Part shown: piece after piece, positions 26,026 through 35,854 of the stretch
Position numbering within the stretch: position 1 is the first letter of the stretch
Layout: each line of letters starts with the position of its first letter
Source of the DNA: Paenibacillus donghaensis
GTDB lineage: Bacteria > Bacillota > Bacilli > Paenibacillales > Paenibacillaceae
DNA length: 64,000 nucleotides
Direction of reading: 5' to 3'
Assembly: GCF_002192415.1 (NCBI RefSeq)
Contig: NZ_CP021780.1
Span: forward strand, 7,688,001 to 7,752,000
Notes under the pieces: generated by a model
What the model saw: only the letters and a program-made list of their open reading frames with translations
Databases searched by the model: none
What the model was told of the DNA's origin: nothing
Position numbers and translations under genes: made by a program

Positions 26026-26453
26026 ATAGGTTGAAGCTGCAAGGCGCGCCGCAGATTACCCGTAAGCTGAGGCGGAGCTGAACGCATAGTTATGGTGCGC
26101 GCCCTCCAGCCTGAGGCTCTACTCTTCTACGCCTTCATGTGCGGCTCCCAACCTATGCTGCCCGTTCTAAACTCCGATCCTGCGGACCCCATAGCCCCTG
26201 TTTGCTGAAAATTAGCCATTTGGTGCGTTTAACGGACCGTATAGCTCTTAAAGAGGCCAAATGCAGCATAATAACACTCTAAAACCACTAATAAGGGCAG
26301 CTGAGTCCGCAAGATCATGATTAGTGGGCATGTAGGCAGAACAGCGGCTGTGGAGTCCGTAACGTGGGGCGTGGTGAGGGCGGGAGGCGAATGAACAGGA
26401 AACGATAGGTGCACGGCGGAATGGAGTCGTTTCTTGCCAAAGTAATGTACAAA
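26026..26453. other. Gene-free stretch with degenerate repeat modules
   Basis: No gene is visible. From about 26170 to 26365 short modules recur that resemble the inside of the 298-bp elements (GCGGACCCCATAGCCCC, TAACGGACCGTATAGC, GAGTCCGCAAG, GAGTCCGTAACG). The similarity is patchy, so an old remnant is possible but not proven. Confidence 0.4.
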
Positions 26454-26501
26454 CATAGCAAAGAGGTTAGCCATTTTGAATCGGCTAACCTCTTTGCTAT
26501 G
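26454..26501 (-). terminator. Long perfect hairpin, probable terminator of the flavoprotein gene
   Basis: Perfect 19-bp arms from CATAGCAAAGAGG... to its inverted copy enclose a 10-nt loop (ATTTTGAATC). On the minus strand it is followed by TTTGTACATT, 48 nt past the stop of the downstream flavoprotein gene. Confidence 0.75.
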
Positions 26502-26548
26502 TAAGGCAGAAACGGGAACCCGCTCCACCAGCAGGAAATGAATTAGAT

Positions 26549-27115
26549 TTAAGATTTCAGGACATCATGGTCGACATAACGGGCACCATTCAGCTCGCTG
26601 ATGACATTAACCGCCACCTTGGCTCCATCACCGGCTGTGATGACCGCATGCACGCTAACTCCAGCTACGGTGCCTGCGGCCCAGATTCCAGGCACGTTCG
26701 TTTGTCCCTGTGCATTGACTGTGATTACTGTTTTGATGCGCGGCTCGGTTCCGTCCTGCGTCTGTACACCTGCTGCAGCGGCGAGGTCGGTCAGTACACC
26801 GGTGGCAAGGATGATATGTTTCGCTTCATATGAGGTGCCACCTTCGGTTTCGATCACGAAACCTTCTTCGGACTTGGACAGCTTAACGGCCTGATCCTTT
26901 ACAAGCTCAGCGCCGAATTTGACCGCCTGCTGATGGCCTATGTCCACTAGCTCGGGTCCGCTAATTTCGGCAATGCCATAGTAGTTTTCATACCTGCCTC
27001 TGCGGGTCATACCTTTGTCACTGTCTACCAGCAGCGTCTGTTTGCCTGCCTTGGCGGCGAACAGGGCTGCGCTTGCACCGGCAGGGCCGGCTCCAATAAC
27101 GGCGATTTCGTACAT
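26549..27115 (-). CDS. Short FAD-dependent oxidoreductase (thioredoxin-reductase-like, no redox cysteines)
   Basis: This 188-residue protein starts at ATG 27115 (GAGGAGG 6 nt upstream). It has an FAD-binding start MYEIAVIGAGPAGASAALFAAKAG, a middle ATG motif (IILATGVLTD) and the C-terminal NVPGIWAAGTVAG flavin motif. It is about 120 residues shorter than thioredoxin reductase: the NADPH-binding domain and its CxxC are missing. Electron donor and substrate are therefore open. It is transcribed alone, toward a strong hairpin. Confidence 0.8.
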   Translation of the reverse strand: MYEIAVIGAGPAGASAALFAAKAGKQTLLVDSDKGMTRRGRYENYYGIAEISGPELVDIGHQQAVKFGAELVKDQAVKLSKSEEGFVIETEGGTSYEAKHIILATGVLTDLAAAAGVQTQDGTEPRIKTVITVNAQGQTNVPGIWAAGTVAGVSVHAVITAGDGAKVAVNVISELNGARYVDHDVLKS

Positions 27116-27214
27116 GTTGAACCTCCTCAAAGTTTTGCGGAGCATAGCTCCCCAGAATCACCTCGCAGCAAAACTCACTACGTAAGCATAAGCCTCACCA
27201 GTTGATTATACCGT

Positions 27215-28738
27215 TTAGGGTGCCGGTTTAGCTAATCCTTCCAGGCAGGGAAGGGTGACTCTGAAGCTGCTGCCTTCGCCAGGCTTACTGCTGACGCTGA
27301 TCGCTCCGCCATGCGCCTCCACGATGGATTGGGTAATGGACAGCCCCAGGCCGGAGCCGCCGTATTTGCGCGTTCGGGAGGAATCGCTGCGATAGAAGCG
27401 GTCGAAGATGTAGGGCAGATGCCCAGCGGCAATCCCAGAGCCGTTGTCCCGGACTGTAAGCACAGCCTCGCCGCCTCGGGCATGCAGGGAGACATGGATG
27501 GTGCCTTTGAGTGTATCTGTATGCTGTACAGCATTGTGAAACAGGTTGAGCACCACTTGCTTCAGCTTGTTCGGGTCATACCTGCCGCGGATGCCATAAG
27601 AGATATCGAAGCTGACCTGGCGCTCGCCGGCCAGCACCAGCAGCTGCGGCTTCATCTCGGAGAGGACCTCTCCGAGATGAAGGGCCGACAGCTGCAGTAC
27701 AGGGGCACCGTCCATGCGGGCCAACAGCAGCAGGTCCTCAACCAGCTTGTTGATCCGCTTCGACTCGCCCTGCATGCTGCGCAGTGAATTATACAGCTGC
27801 TCCTTGTTCTCCGCTGCACCCCGCAGCAGCACCTCCAGAAAGCCGTGGATGGAAGTCAGCGGAGTGCGCAGCTCATGGGAGGCATCCGCCGCGAAGCGGC
27901 GCATCTGCTCCTTGGCCTCACGCTCGTTGTTGAAGGAGATCTCCAGCCGTTCCAGCATGCCATTGAAGGAATGGGCCAACTGATCGATTTCGCTCTGTCC
28001 CTGCTCCACCGGGAAGCGGATATTCAGATTGCCTGAATCAATGCTCTGTGCAGCCTCGCCCATATTGGAGAGCGGCACAAGGGTCTTGCGCAAGGCCGGA
28101 AGATAGAGGAAGAATCCGGCCAGCAGGGCAACCACAGACAGGCCGGCGAAGATTAGCAGCTGCTGCATGATCACATCGGTCAGCGGTCCCGTCCGCACAC
28201 TCATCTGCAGCAGCAGCCGCTCGTTGCCAGGACGCCCCAGATTCATGAATACAGCCAGGTGCTCGCTCCCGTCGGCCGCAGTGATGAGTCTGTAGTCACC
28301 GTCCGTCCGCTCGGTGTTCTGCTGCAGGAGCAGACTATATTCTTCATCCGTCAGCCGCGGAGCCGTATCCTCGGAGAAGGTGTCCTCCTGAAAATCCTTG
28401 AAGACGCCGTCCGAGCTGTAGATGGCAATCGTGGTATGGGCATCCAGCAGGAGCGGCCGCCGCTCAGCCCCCGGCGGGAGGTCGCCCGGTGTCATTGGAC
28501 TCCGCCCGTAATGATTATTAAAGAGATCATAATAGAATTCGCGCGGCACCGACCGGATCTGGGTTTCCATGGATTCGGCCCGGTTCGTATAGGTGAAATC
28601 CCGCATCAGCACATATTGCAGCACACCGATCAAGAGCAGCAGTGCGGACAAAATGAGCAGCGAAATGGCCAGCAGCTGCTTGCGCAGCGAGCGTGGCGCC
28701 AGCAGACGGCGCAGCCATGCAGGAGGCCGGCCGCTCAT
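27215..28738 (-). CDS. Sensor histidine kinase
   Basis: This 507-residue protein has transmembrane helix 1 (about 21-44), an extracellular sensor domain of about 150 residues, helix 2 (about 190-212), a HAMP linker (LSNMGEAAQSIDSGNLNIRFP), then HisKA with the phospho-accepting His288 (AADASHELRTPLTSIHGFLE) and HATPase with N-box NLFHNAVQH and G-boxes DNGSGIA, GGSGLGL. The start overlaps the stop of the response regulator by 4 nt. The external signal is unknown. A 33-bp perfect palindrome lies within the coding sequence at 27650-27682. Confidence 0.92.
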   Translation of the reverse strand: MSGRPPAWLRRLLAPRSLRKQLLAISLLILSALLLLIGVLQYVLMRDFTYTNRAESMETQIRSVPREFYYDLFNNHYGRSPMTPGDLPPGAERRPLLLDAHTTIAIYSSDGVFKDFQEDTFSEDTAPRLTDEEYSLLLQQNTERTDGDYRLITAADGSEHLAVFMNLGRPGNERLLLQMSVRTGPLTDVIMQQLLIFAGLSVVALLAGFFLYLPALRKTLVPLSNMGEAAQSIDSGNLNIRFPVEQGQSEIDQLAHSFNGMLERLEISFNNEREAKEQMRRFAADASHELRTPLTSIHGFLEVLLRGAAENKEQLYNSLRSMQGESKRINKLVEDLLLLARMDGAPVLQLSALHLGEVLSEMKPQLLVLAGERQVSFDISYGIRGRYDPNKLKQVVLNLFHNAVQHTDTLKGTIHVSLHARGGEAVLTVRDNGSGIAAGHLPYIFDRFYRSDSSRTRKYGGSGLGLSITQSIVEAHGGAISVSSKPGEGSSFRVTLPCLEGLAKPAP

Positions 28739-29421
28739 TCCAAATCCACCCGGTAGCCGGCCCCCCGCAGCGTGCGGATAATGCGGTGCTCTTTATCGCC
28801 CAGCTTCTCACGGAGCGAGCGGATATAGACCTCGACGATATTCTCCTCGCCGCCGAAGTCATACCCCCAGACCTTATCAAGAATCATTGGCTTGCTCAGC
28901 ACCAGTCCGTGATTGATCACAAGATATTGCAGCAGCTCATATTCCGTGGGTGACAGCTCCAGCACCTCGTCCCTGTGGCGAAACTCCTTACGCCGGCTGT
29001 CGATCCGGAACGGACCGCAGCGCACCTCCCCGAGCAGACCCGGGAATTGGTTGCGCAGACGCGCCTGAATCCGGGCCAGCAACTCGTCGAAGCTGAAGGG
29101 CTTGACCATATAATCGTCAGCCCCGATCGACAGCCCCTTGACCCGGTCGTCTACCTCATCCTTGGCTGTAAGCATAATGACAGCCAGCTCGGTCTCCTCT
29201 GCGCGGAGATAATGGCATAGCTCGAAGCCGTCCATCCCCGGCATCATCACATCGAGAATAGCCACATGCGGCTTGAATTCGGCCGCAACCTCAATCGCAC
29301 TCAACCCGTCGGGTGCCGTTCTGACCTCAAAGCCTTCATGAATTAATCCAAGCTCCAGAAATTGCAGTATATTAGGCTCGTCATCGACAAGCAGCAAGCG
29401 TACACCCAGTGCAGCTTTCAT
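28735..29421 (-). CDS. OmpR/PhoB-family response regulator
   Basis: This 228-residue protein has a receiver domain (LLLVDDEPNILQFLELG, acidic pocket DD at 13-14, phospho-accepting Asp57 in AILDVMMPG, LTAKD with conserved Thr and Lys) and a C-terminal winged helix (LELSPTEYELLQYLVINHGLVLSKPMILDKVWG, VYIRSLREKLG). It is cotranscribed with, and precedes, the histidine kinase. Its target genes are not shown in the window. Confidence 0.93.
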   Translation of the reverse strand: MKAALGVRLLLVDDEPNILQFLELGLIHEGFEVRTAPDGLSAIEVAAEFKPHVAILDVMMPGMDGFELCHYLRAEETELAVIMLTAKDEVDDRVKGLSIGADDYMVKPFSFDELLARIQARLRNQFPGLLGEVRCGPFRIDSRRKEFRHRDEVLELSPTEYELLQYLVINHGLVLSKPMILDKVWGYDFGGEENIVEVYIRSLREKLGDKEHRIIRTLRGAGYRVDLE

Positions 29422-29890
29422 GGCAGTGCCCCCCAGTAAATAATGTATATAAGCGTTCTATAGTTGTTACAAGGACGTCCGTGTAGCTCAGTCCTTCACT
29501 GTATTATTACACATAAAATTGAACGTTTGCTGAACAGTCAAGCCCGTTATTTTGCCGATCGCTTGATAAATTTCTTTCATAGGTAATGATATTGGTTAAT
29601 CCTATAATAAGGAATGTTAATGTGGTGAATCAGGAGCCTAAGTAAATCGGTCTTTGGAATCTTGATTTGCCGATAAAGGGTTTTGACGGCGGCCATCGAA
29701 CACTTTACAATAAGGATAATATCCCGGTATCAGGGCCTGATTCTATACCCGGAAGGCCAATCCTGATTCTGTATGTATTCCCCGCTTGTTTACCTTATCA
29801 AGTTCCTGCCAGCTCACTTCTTAGGCTTCAATTCAACCTGATTTGTTGTTCCAAATCATTTAATTACCTATAAGTCAAGGAGGCTCTTCC
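29422..29890 (+). other. Long leader region upstream of glgC
   Basis: This 470-bp stretch separates divergent genes, so it must hold the promoters of the response regulator and of the glg operon. TTGATAAAT near 29562 and TATAATAAGG near 29602 look promoter-like but spacing is not ideal. An open frame at 29667-29873 lacks a ribosome binding site and family support. No riboswitch was recognised. Confidence 0.4.
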
Positions 29891-31054
29891 ATGAAGAAAA
29901 AAGAGATGGTAGCCATGCTATTGGCGGGAGGCCAAGGGAAGAGGTTGAAGGGATTAACCAAATCGCTTGCCAAGCCCGCAGTTTATTTTGGGGGAACTTA
30001 CCGTATCATTGATTTTCCCTTAAGTAACTGCTCCAATTCAGGTATTGATACAGTGGGCGTGCTGACGCAATATGAGCCGCTTGTGCTGCATTCTTACATT
30101 GGTGTAGGCAGTGATTGGGACTTGAACCGCAAGAATGGCGGAGTATTCGTATTGCCGCCGCATGAGCGGGAGAACGGAAGCAACTGGTACAGGGGAACGG
30201 CCGATGCGATCTACCGGAATCTGAAATTTGTCGACCAGTTTGACCCAGAGCATGTATTGATTCTTTCCGGGGATCATATTTACAAAATGGACTATAATGC
30301 GATGCTTCAATATCATAAGGAAAGAGATGCAGACTGCACGATTTCCGTAATCGACGTTCCGCTGGAGGAAGCCAGCCGGTTCGGGATCCTGAATACGGAG
30401 GATGACCTGCGGATCTACGAGTTTGAGGAGAAGCCTGCCAAGCCCAAGAGCACACTTGCTTCTATGGGGGTGTATATTTTCAAATGGGAGGTGCTCCGCA
30501 AGCATCTGCTCGAAGACGGGGAGAACGGCGATTCGTCACATGACTTCGGCAAGGATATTATTCCGCTGATGCTGGAAGACCAGCAGTCCCTGTATGCCTA
30601 TCCTTTTGAAGGCTACTGGAGAGACGTGGGTACGGTAGACAGCCTGTGGGAAGCCAATATGGATCTGCTGAGCGACAACCCTCCGCTGAATCTGAATGAT
30701 CCGCAGTGGCGCATCTTCACCCGCAACCCGAACCAGCCGGCCCAATATGTGGCTCCCGGAGCCAAGGTATCAGGCTGCATTATCAACGAAGGCTGCATTG
30801 TGCATGGAGAAGTCAGCCATTCGGTACTCTTTTACGGCGTGGAAGTGGGAGAAGGCAGCGTGATTACAGACTCGGTCATTATGCCCAAGGTCAAGATCGG
30901 CAAGAACGTCAGAATTCATAAAGCGATCATCAGTGAGAATACAGTCATCGACGATTATATGGAAATTGGCATCGATCGGGAGAATAAGGATGAGATCCTG
31001 CTGATCGACAAGAAGAGCAAGAAGCGCAAAACCGTGACAGCCAAAACCCTATAA
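29891..31054 (+). CDS. glgC: Glucose-1-phosphate adenylyltransferase (GlgC)
   Basis: This 387-residue protein begins [33 protein letters not shown], the ADP-glucose pyrophosphorylase signature, with [32 protein letters not shown] and the glucose-1-phosphate binding EEKP. The C-terminal left-handed beta-helix shows repeated I/V hexapeptides ([31 protein letters not shown]). It makes ADP-glucose from glucose-1-phosphate and ATP. AAGGAGG precedes the ATG. First gene of glgC-glgD-glgP. Confidence 0.95.
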   Translation: MKKKEMVAMLLAGGQGKRLKGLTKSLAKPAVYFGGTYRIIDFPLSNCSNSGIDTVGVLTQYEPLVLHSYIGVGSDWDLNRKNGGVFVLPPHERENGSNWYRGTADAIYRNLKFVDQFDPEHVLILSGDHIYKMDYNAMLQYHKERDADCTISVIDVPLEEASRFGILNTEDDLRIYEFEEKPAKPKSTLASMGVYIFKWEVLRKHLLEDGENGDSSHDFGKDIIPLMLEDQQSLYAYPFEGYWRDVGTVDSLWEANMDLLSDNPPLNLNDPQWRIFTRNPNQPAQYVAPGAKVSGCIINEGCIVHGEVSHSVLFYGVEVGEGSVITDSVIMPKVKIGKNVRIHKAIISENTVIDDYMEIGIDRENKDEILLIDKKSKKRKTVTAKTL

Positions 31055-31075
31055 TCCAAGAGGACGGTGAAATCA

Positions 31076-32179
31076 ATGAAGCAACTTATGGGTGTTATCA
31101 ACCTGGATCATGAACTCGACAAGCTTAATGAACTTACTTATTTCCGCTGCGGGGCAGCCGTGCCTTTTGGCAGCCGTTACCGTCTGATCGATTTCGTTCT
31201 GTCCAACATGATGCGTGCTGAGCTGGAGAGCGTGGGCCTGTTCGTCCGCCGCAAATACCGTTCCCTGATGGACCATCTCGGCGACGGCAAATCATGGGAT
31301 ATGAACCGCAAGCATGGCGGGCTGTTTATCCTTCCTCCGGACTGGAACGATCCGACGGATACCTCTCTGGGGGACCTGCAGCATTATCATAACAATTTGG
31401 ACTTTTTCAAACGGGCAGCCGCCAAATATATCGTCTTCTCCGGCAGTCAGCATCTGAACAGCGTTGACCTTCAGGATCTCTATACACACCACCTGGAGCA
31501 GGGAGCGGATGTCACCCTGGTGTATAAGAAGATTGACCAGCTTCAGCCTGAGCATGAGGTGTGCATGCGTGTCGATGTCGATGAAGACCGCAAGGTCACC
31601 AATATCCATCAGGAAAAAGATCACCACAATGTGTATCTGGATATTTTTGTGATGGAGAAGAAGCTGTTTCTGGAGCAGGTGGAATACTGCATCGCTCATG
31701 GCGAGAGCTATTTCTTCCGTGATGTGATTCTGAAGAACCGACATAAGTTCAAGATCTCCGCTTATGAGTACACCGGCTATCATTCGGTAATCAACTCGTT
31801 GGAGAGCTACTACAAGAACAGTCTGGAGCTGCTTCAGCCTGACAACTACTTCGGCCTGTTCAAGGAGAATCCGGTGCAGACGAAGATCAAATATGAAGCT
31901 CCCACCCGTTACCTGGAGAGCGCCAGTGTAAGCAACTCGCTGCTGGCCAACGGCTGCATCATCGCCGGAACGGTGGAGAACAGCATTATTTTCCGGGGCG
32001 TGCAGGTGCGCAAGGGTGCCAGGATCACCAACTCGATCATTATGCAGAAATGTGTGATTGAAGAGAATGCGGTCATTGAGAATGTCATTATGGACAAAGA
32101 TGTGCACTTAAGCAAGGACCGCATCCTGATGGGAGACAGCAGACGGCCATTCGTGATTGCCAAGAGCAGCAAGATTTAG
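31076..32179 (+). CDS. glgD: GlgD, regulatory paralog of ADP-glucose pyrophosphorylase
   Basis: This 367-residue protein has the same two-domain layout as GlgC but diverged active-site residues: the start is MKQLMGVINLDHELDKLNELTYFRCGAAVPFGSRYRLIDF, without the LAGGQGKR glycine-rich loop. A beta-helix with repeated hexapeptides forms the C-terminus. In Firmicutes GlgD is the non-catalytic partner of GlgC. ATG 31076 follows GGTGA at 5 nt; it lies 21 nt after glgC. Confidence 0.93.
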   Translation: MKQLMGVINLDHELDKLNELTYFRCGAAVPFGSRYRLIDFVLSNMMRAELESVGLFVRRKYRSLMDHLGDGKSWDMNRKHGGLFILPPDWNDPTDTSLGDLQHYHNNLDFFKRAAAKYIVFSGSQHLNSVDLQDLYTHHLEQGADVTLVYKKIDQLQPEHEVCMRVDVDEDRKVTNIHQEKDHHNVYLDIFVMEKKLFLEQVEYCIAHGESYFFRDVILKNRHKFKISAYEYTGYHSVINSLESYYKNSLELLQPDNYFGLFKENPVQTKIKYEAPTRYLESASVSNSLLANGCIIAGTVENSIIFRGVQVRKGARITNSIIMQKCVIEENAVIENVIMDKDVHLSKDRILMGDSRRPFVIAKSSKI

Positions 32180-32223
32180 CTATAGTTTTCTAAATAAAAG
32201 CTTTCGTCAGGAGGAACCTGCTG

Positions 32224-34656
32224 TTGTTCAACGATAAAGAAACGTTCAAAAAAGTGTTCCGCGAGACACTCATCGGGAAATTGGGCAAGCCGCTTGAAGA
32301 AGCTTCAAATGCGGATATCTATAATATTGTGGGCAACATGATCCGCGAGAATGCCGGAAGAAATTGGGCGGATACCAATCAGAAGTACAAGGCCGATAAG
32401 GAGAAGCAGGTATACTATTTTTCAATGGAATTTCTGATCGGCAGGCTCCTCGGCAACAATCTGCTTAATATGGGCGTGCTGGAGGTTGTGCGCGAAGGAT
32501 TGTCTGAGCTTGGTTTCTGTCTGGCGGATGTGGAGGAAGTGGAGGCGGATGCCGGTCTGGGCAATGGTGGACTTGGGCGGCTGGCCGCCTGCTTCCTGGA
32601 CTCGCTGGCCTCGCTGCAATATGCCGGCCACGGCTGCGGCATACGTTATAAGTACGGCCTGTTCGAGCAGAAGATCGTTGACGGGTATCAGGTGGAACTG
32701 CCCGATTACTGGCTGCAGAATGATAACGTATGGGAAGTGCGCCGGGAAGACAAGCAGGTGGAAGTGAAGTTCTGGGGGCGTGTGGAGACCGGGGAAGAGA
32801 ACGGTGAGCTGGTGTTTGAGCATAAGGGCTATGAGGCTGTACGCGCGGTTCCTTATGATGTTCCGATCATCGGTGCAGACCGGCGGCATGTGAACACGCT
32901 GCGCAACTGGAGTGCGGAGTCGATCACCCAGCCCTCCCGGACCTTCGGCTCCTTGGCAGGTACGGATTATCACAAGTTCCTGGAATACAAACGTTCCATT
33001 GAGCAGATCTCCGAGTTCCTGTACCCGGATGATTCCGAATATGAAGGCAAGCTGCTTCGCCTGAAGCAGCAGTATTTCCTCTGCAGCGCCGGCCTTCAGA
33101 GCATTATCCGTACGTACAGCAAGCTTGGATTGCCTATCACGTCCCTGGCGGATAAGGTGGCGCTTCATATCAATGACACCCACCCGACGCTGGTGATTCC
33201 CGAGCTGATGCGCATTCTGATGGATGAGCATCAGCTCAGCTGGGATCAGGCCTGGGGCATGACGACCCGGATGGTCTCTTACACCAACCACACTATTCTT
33301 AGTGAAGCGCTGGAGAAATGGCCCATCCAGATGGTCCGGGAGCTGCTGCCGCGGATCTTCCTGATCATCGAGGAGATCAATGCCCGCTTCTGCGGGGAGC
33401 TGATGGCGCGGTATCCGGGGGATCAGGAACGGATCAACCAGATGGCGATCATCCATGAAGATCAGGTGCGGATGGCCCATCTTGCGATTGTGGCAAGCCA
33501 TAGCGTCAACGGTGTAGCAGCTCTGCATACGGAGATTCTCCAAAAGCGGGAGATGCGCCTGTTCAATGAAATGTATCCGCACCGCTTCAACAATAAGACC
33601 AATGGCATCACCCACCGGCGCTGGCTGCTGCACGCCAACCCGGAGCTGAGCGGGTTGATTAACGATTCGATCGGAACCCGCTGGATTCATCATCCACAGG
33701 AGATGATCGGCCTGATCAAATACTGTGAGGATTCCTCCTTTCAGGAGCAGGTTGCCACGATCAAACGCCGCAACAAGCAGCGCCTGGCAGAATACATCCA
33801 GGGCAAGCACGGGGTTTCGGTTGATCCCGACTCCATCTTCGATGTGCAGGTCAAACGGCTCCATGCCTACAAGCGCCAGCTGCTGAATGTGCTGCATATT
33901 ATGCATCTGTATAATCAGATCAAAGACAATCCGTCGATGGATATCGTACCGCGCACCTTCATCTTCGGCGCGAAGGCCGCTCCGAGCTATCATCTGGCCA
34001 AACGGATTATTAAGCTGATTAATACCGTAGCTGATGTCGTGAACAAGGACCCGCAGATCAAGGGCAAGATCCGTATTTTCTTCCTGGAGAATTATTCCGT
34101 ATCGCTGGCGGAGAAGATTATTCCGGCCGCCGATGTCAGCGAACAGATCTCTACAGCCAGCAAGGAAGCCTCCGGTACCGGCAATATGAAGTTTATGATG
34201 AACGGAGCCTTAACCATCGGCACGATGGATGGGGCCAATGTGGAGATGCATGAGATGGTCGGAGACCAGAACATGTTCCTGTTCGGCCTCCGTGCCGAGC
34301 AGGTAATGGATTATTACCAGTATGGCGGCTATCACGCGCGTGACGTCTACTACGGTGACGGGCGTGTGAAGGAAGTGCTGGACCAGCTGATCCTGCAAGG
34401 GCCATTCAGCGCCCACGCCCAGGAGTTCGAGACCATCTACCAAACGCTGCTGGACAACAATGATGAGTTCTTTGTGTTGAAGGATTTCGCCGGTTATGTG
34501 GAGACCCATGTCGAAATTGACCGCGCCTACCGCAACCAGAAGGAATGGCTGAAGAAGTCGATTATCAATATTGGCCATTCCGGCAAGTTCTCCAGTGACA
34601 ATACGATTAGCAGGTATGCTTCCGAAATCTGGAATATTCTTCCTGTGAAGCTGTAA
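32224..34656 (+). CDS. glgP: Glycogen/starch/alpha-glucan phosphorylase (GlgP)
   Basis: This is a full-length phosphorylase of 810 residues. The N-terminal motif YYFSMEFLIGRLLGNNLLNMG, the middle HINDTHP and the pyridoxal-phosphate site EASGTGNMK (Lys about 655), followed by TIGTMDGANVEM, are all intact. The enzyme splits alpha-1,4-glucans with phosphate to glucose-1-phosphate, which GlgC can reuse. The start is TTG 32224 behind AGGAGG. It is the last gene of the operon; no glgA or glgB is adjacent. Confidence 0.95.
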   Translation: MFNDKETFKKVFRETLIGKLGKPLEEASNADIYNIVGNMIRENAGRNWADTNQKYKADKEKQVYYFSMEFLIGRLLGNNLLNMGVLEVVREGLSELGFCLADVEEVEADAGLGNGGLGRLAACFLDSLASLQYAGHGCGIRYKYGLFEQKIVDGYQVELPDYWLQNDNVWEVRREDKQVEVKFWGRVETGEENGELVFEHKGYEAVRAVPYDVPIIGADRRHVNTLRNWSAESITQPSRTFGSLAGTDYHKFLEYKRSIEQISEFLYPDDSEYEGKLLRLKQQYFLCSAGLQSIIRTYSKLGLPITSLADKVALHINDTHPTLVIPELMRILMDEHQLSWDQAWGMTTRMVSYTNHTILSEALEKWPIQMVRELLPRIFLIIEEINARFCGELMARYPGDQERINQMAIIHEDQVRMAHLAIVASHSVNGVAALHTEILQKREMRLFNEMYPHRFNNKTNGITHRRWLLHANPELSGLINDSIGTRWIHHPQEMIGLIKYCEDSSFQEQVATIKRRNKQRLAEYIQGKHGVSVDPDSIFDVQVKRLHAYKRQLLNVLHIMHLYNQIKDNPSMDIVPRTFIFGAKAAPSYHLAKRIIKLINTVADVVNKDPQIKGKIRIFFLENYSVSLAEKIIPAADVSEQISTASKEASGTGNMKFMMNGALTIGTMDGANVEMHEMVGDQNMFLFGLRAEQVMDYYQYGGYHARDVYYGDGRVKEVLDQLILQGPFSAHAQEFETIYQTLLDNNDEFFVLKDFAGYVETHVEIDRAYRNQKEWLKKSIINIGHSGKFSSDNTISRYASEIWNILPVKL

Positions 34657-34673
34657 GCTGTAAGGACATAGAC

Positions 34674-34716
34674 AAAGGCTGCGTTTTCCCATGCGGGAGA
34701 GCGCAGCCTTTGTGCA
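34674..34716 (+). terminator. Terminator of the glg operon
   Basis: The arms AAAGGCTGCG and CGCAGCCTTT enclose an 18-nt loop that itself has a CCC/GGG core; TGTGC follows. Confidence 0.8.
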
Positions 34717-34735
34717 TGTTACCCATTATCCTTTA

Positions 34736-34800
34736 TTCTTCTATTTCTCGCTGAAACTCCAACGTCCTTCTAAAAGGACGGCGTAGCCGTTTCCACTTGT
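34736..34800 (+). repeat. Family D repeat: CTCG...GAAA...hairpin...GCCGTTTCCACTTG
   Basis: TATTTCTCGCTGAAACTCC is followed by the hairpin CGTCCTT/AAGGACG and GGCGTAGCCGTTTCCACTTG. Diverged copies are at about 35880-35935 and 49950-50010. It also lies just past the 3' end of the fRMsr gene, where the hairpin might act as a terminator. Confidence 0.6.
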
Positions 34801-34804
34801 GTGC

Positions 34805-35284
34805 TTAGATAACCTCTGCGACCATAGCGGCGAAGCGTTCCAGAAATCTGCGTTCCTCATCATCGAAGCGGTGTTTCAGCGGGCTGTCGATATCCATTAC
34901 GCCGAGCAGCCGGTCCTCCTTAATCAGCGGAACTACAATCTCGCTGTTGGACGCGGCATCACAGGCAATATGTCCCGGAAAAGCGTGAACATCCCCAACG
35001 ACAAGAGTGCGGCGCTGGGTGGCGGCAGTTCCGCATACGCCGCGTGAGAGCGGGATGCGGATACAAGCAGGAAGTCCTTGGAAAGGACCAAGCACCAGTT
35101 CCTTGCCATCAAATAAATAGAACCCGGCCCAGTTGGTGTCCGGCAATGAGAATTTAAGCAGCGCAGAAGCGTTGGCCAGATTGGCTATCGCACTCGGCTC
35201 GTCTTTCATTAGCGCAGCCAGCTGCGAGAGAACGCCTTCGAACCGTTCGCTGCGTGTTCCATCGTAAGGCATCGCTTGAAACAT
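34805..35284 (-). CDS. Free methionine-(R)-sulfoxide reductase (fRMsr, GAF domain)
   Basis: This 159-residue GAF-fold protein has the fRMsr cysteines: Cys74 (LPACIRIPLSRGVC), Cys84 (GVCGTAA) and Cys108 (GHIACDAASNSEIVVPL). NWAGFYLFDGKELVLGPFQG and LGVMDIDSP are family blocks. The enzyme reduces free methionine-R-sulfoxide, probably using thioredoxin-type donors, in the cytoplasm. It is the type called YtsP in Bacillus. AGGAAGGTGATGC precedes the ATG. Fits the many redox-repair genes nearby. Confidence 0.9.
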   Translation of the reverse strand: MFQAMPYDGTRSERFEGVLSQLAALMKDEPSAIANLANASALLKFSLPDTNWAGFYLFDGKELVLGPFQGLPACIRIPLSRGVCGTAATQRRTLVVGDVHAFPGHIACDAASNSEIVVPLIKEDRLLGVMDIDSPLKHRFDDEERRFLERFAAMVAEVI

Positions 35285-35469
35285 GAAGCATCACCTTCCT
35301 GTACCTTGAATCAGTATGAATCCATAACTGTAAATAATAACATATTACAGCTGCAGAGGATACGTCAAGCTTCAGAAGGACAATAAGCTATGAGGAATGT
35401 TTCCGGCATCGGCCGGGCGGGTAATGCAATTATAAATACCGAAGGCTTACGGGCCAGAAGGAGTGGGAT

Positions 35470-35769
35470 ATGCGCGCCGATGTACAGAACTTATTCATAG
35501 GGATTCACATGCTGTATCAAGCACATGAGAAGGACTTAACAATCATAGAAATGCAGCCTATACTAGAGGAACTGGGATACCGTGTAGCCGAGCGCGAAGT
35601 GAAGCAGGAGTTGGAGCGGCTGACGCAGGAGAATTTCCTGACCGCCCATGGTGAAGGCTACAGCATCACCGGTACGGGGATTGAGGAATTCAAAGCCATC
35701 CAGTCCAAGCTCAAGGTATTATGTACTGAAGTGCTGGGGCCGGTCAAGGCAGCTGGAACTACAGGATAA
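35470..35769 (+). CDS. Small winged-helix-like hypothetical protein
   Basis: This 99-residue protein is helical: DVQNLFIGIHMLYQAHEKDLTIIEMQPILEELGYRVAEREVKQELERLTQENFLTAHGEGYSITGTGIEEF. The pattern helix, helix, then Gly-x-Ser strand (EGYSITGTG) resembles a PadR/winged-helix-type fold, but no DNA-binding residues are clear. The start at ATG 35470 has AAGGAG upstream. The family was not recognised with certainty. Confidence 0.65.
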   Translation: MRADVQNLFIGIHMLYQAHEKDLTIIEMQPILEELGYRVAEREVKQELERLTQENFLTAHGEGYSITGTGIEEFKAIQSKLKVLCTEVLGPVKAAGTTG

Positions 35770-35854
35770 ATGTACGATGAAACGTCTGTATCAGGGGGAT
35801 AAACCTTCTGCTGCGGACGTTATTTTTAACAATATAAAAAGTATATGAAACGGT

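Noticed and set aside
29667..29873. 68-codon frame in the glgC leader
   Set aside because: No ribosome binding site and no recognisable product.
32422..33993. 523-codon minus-strand frame
   Set aside because: Lies wholly inside glgP, whose own protein is full and conserved.
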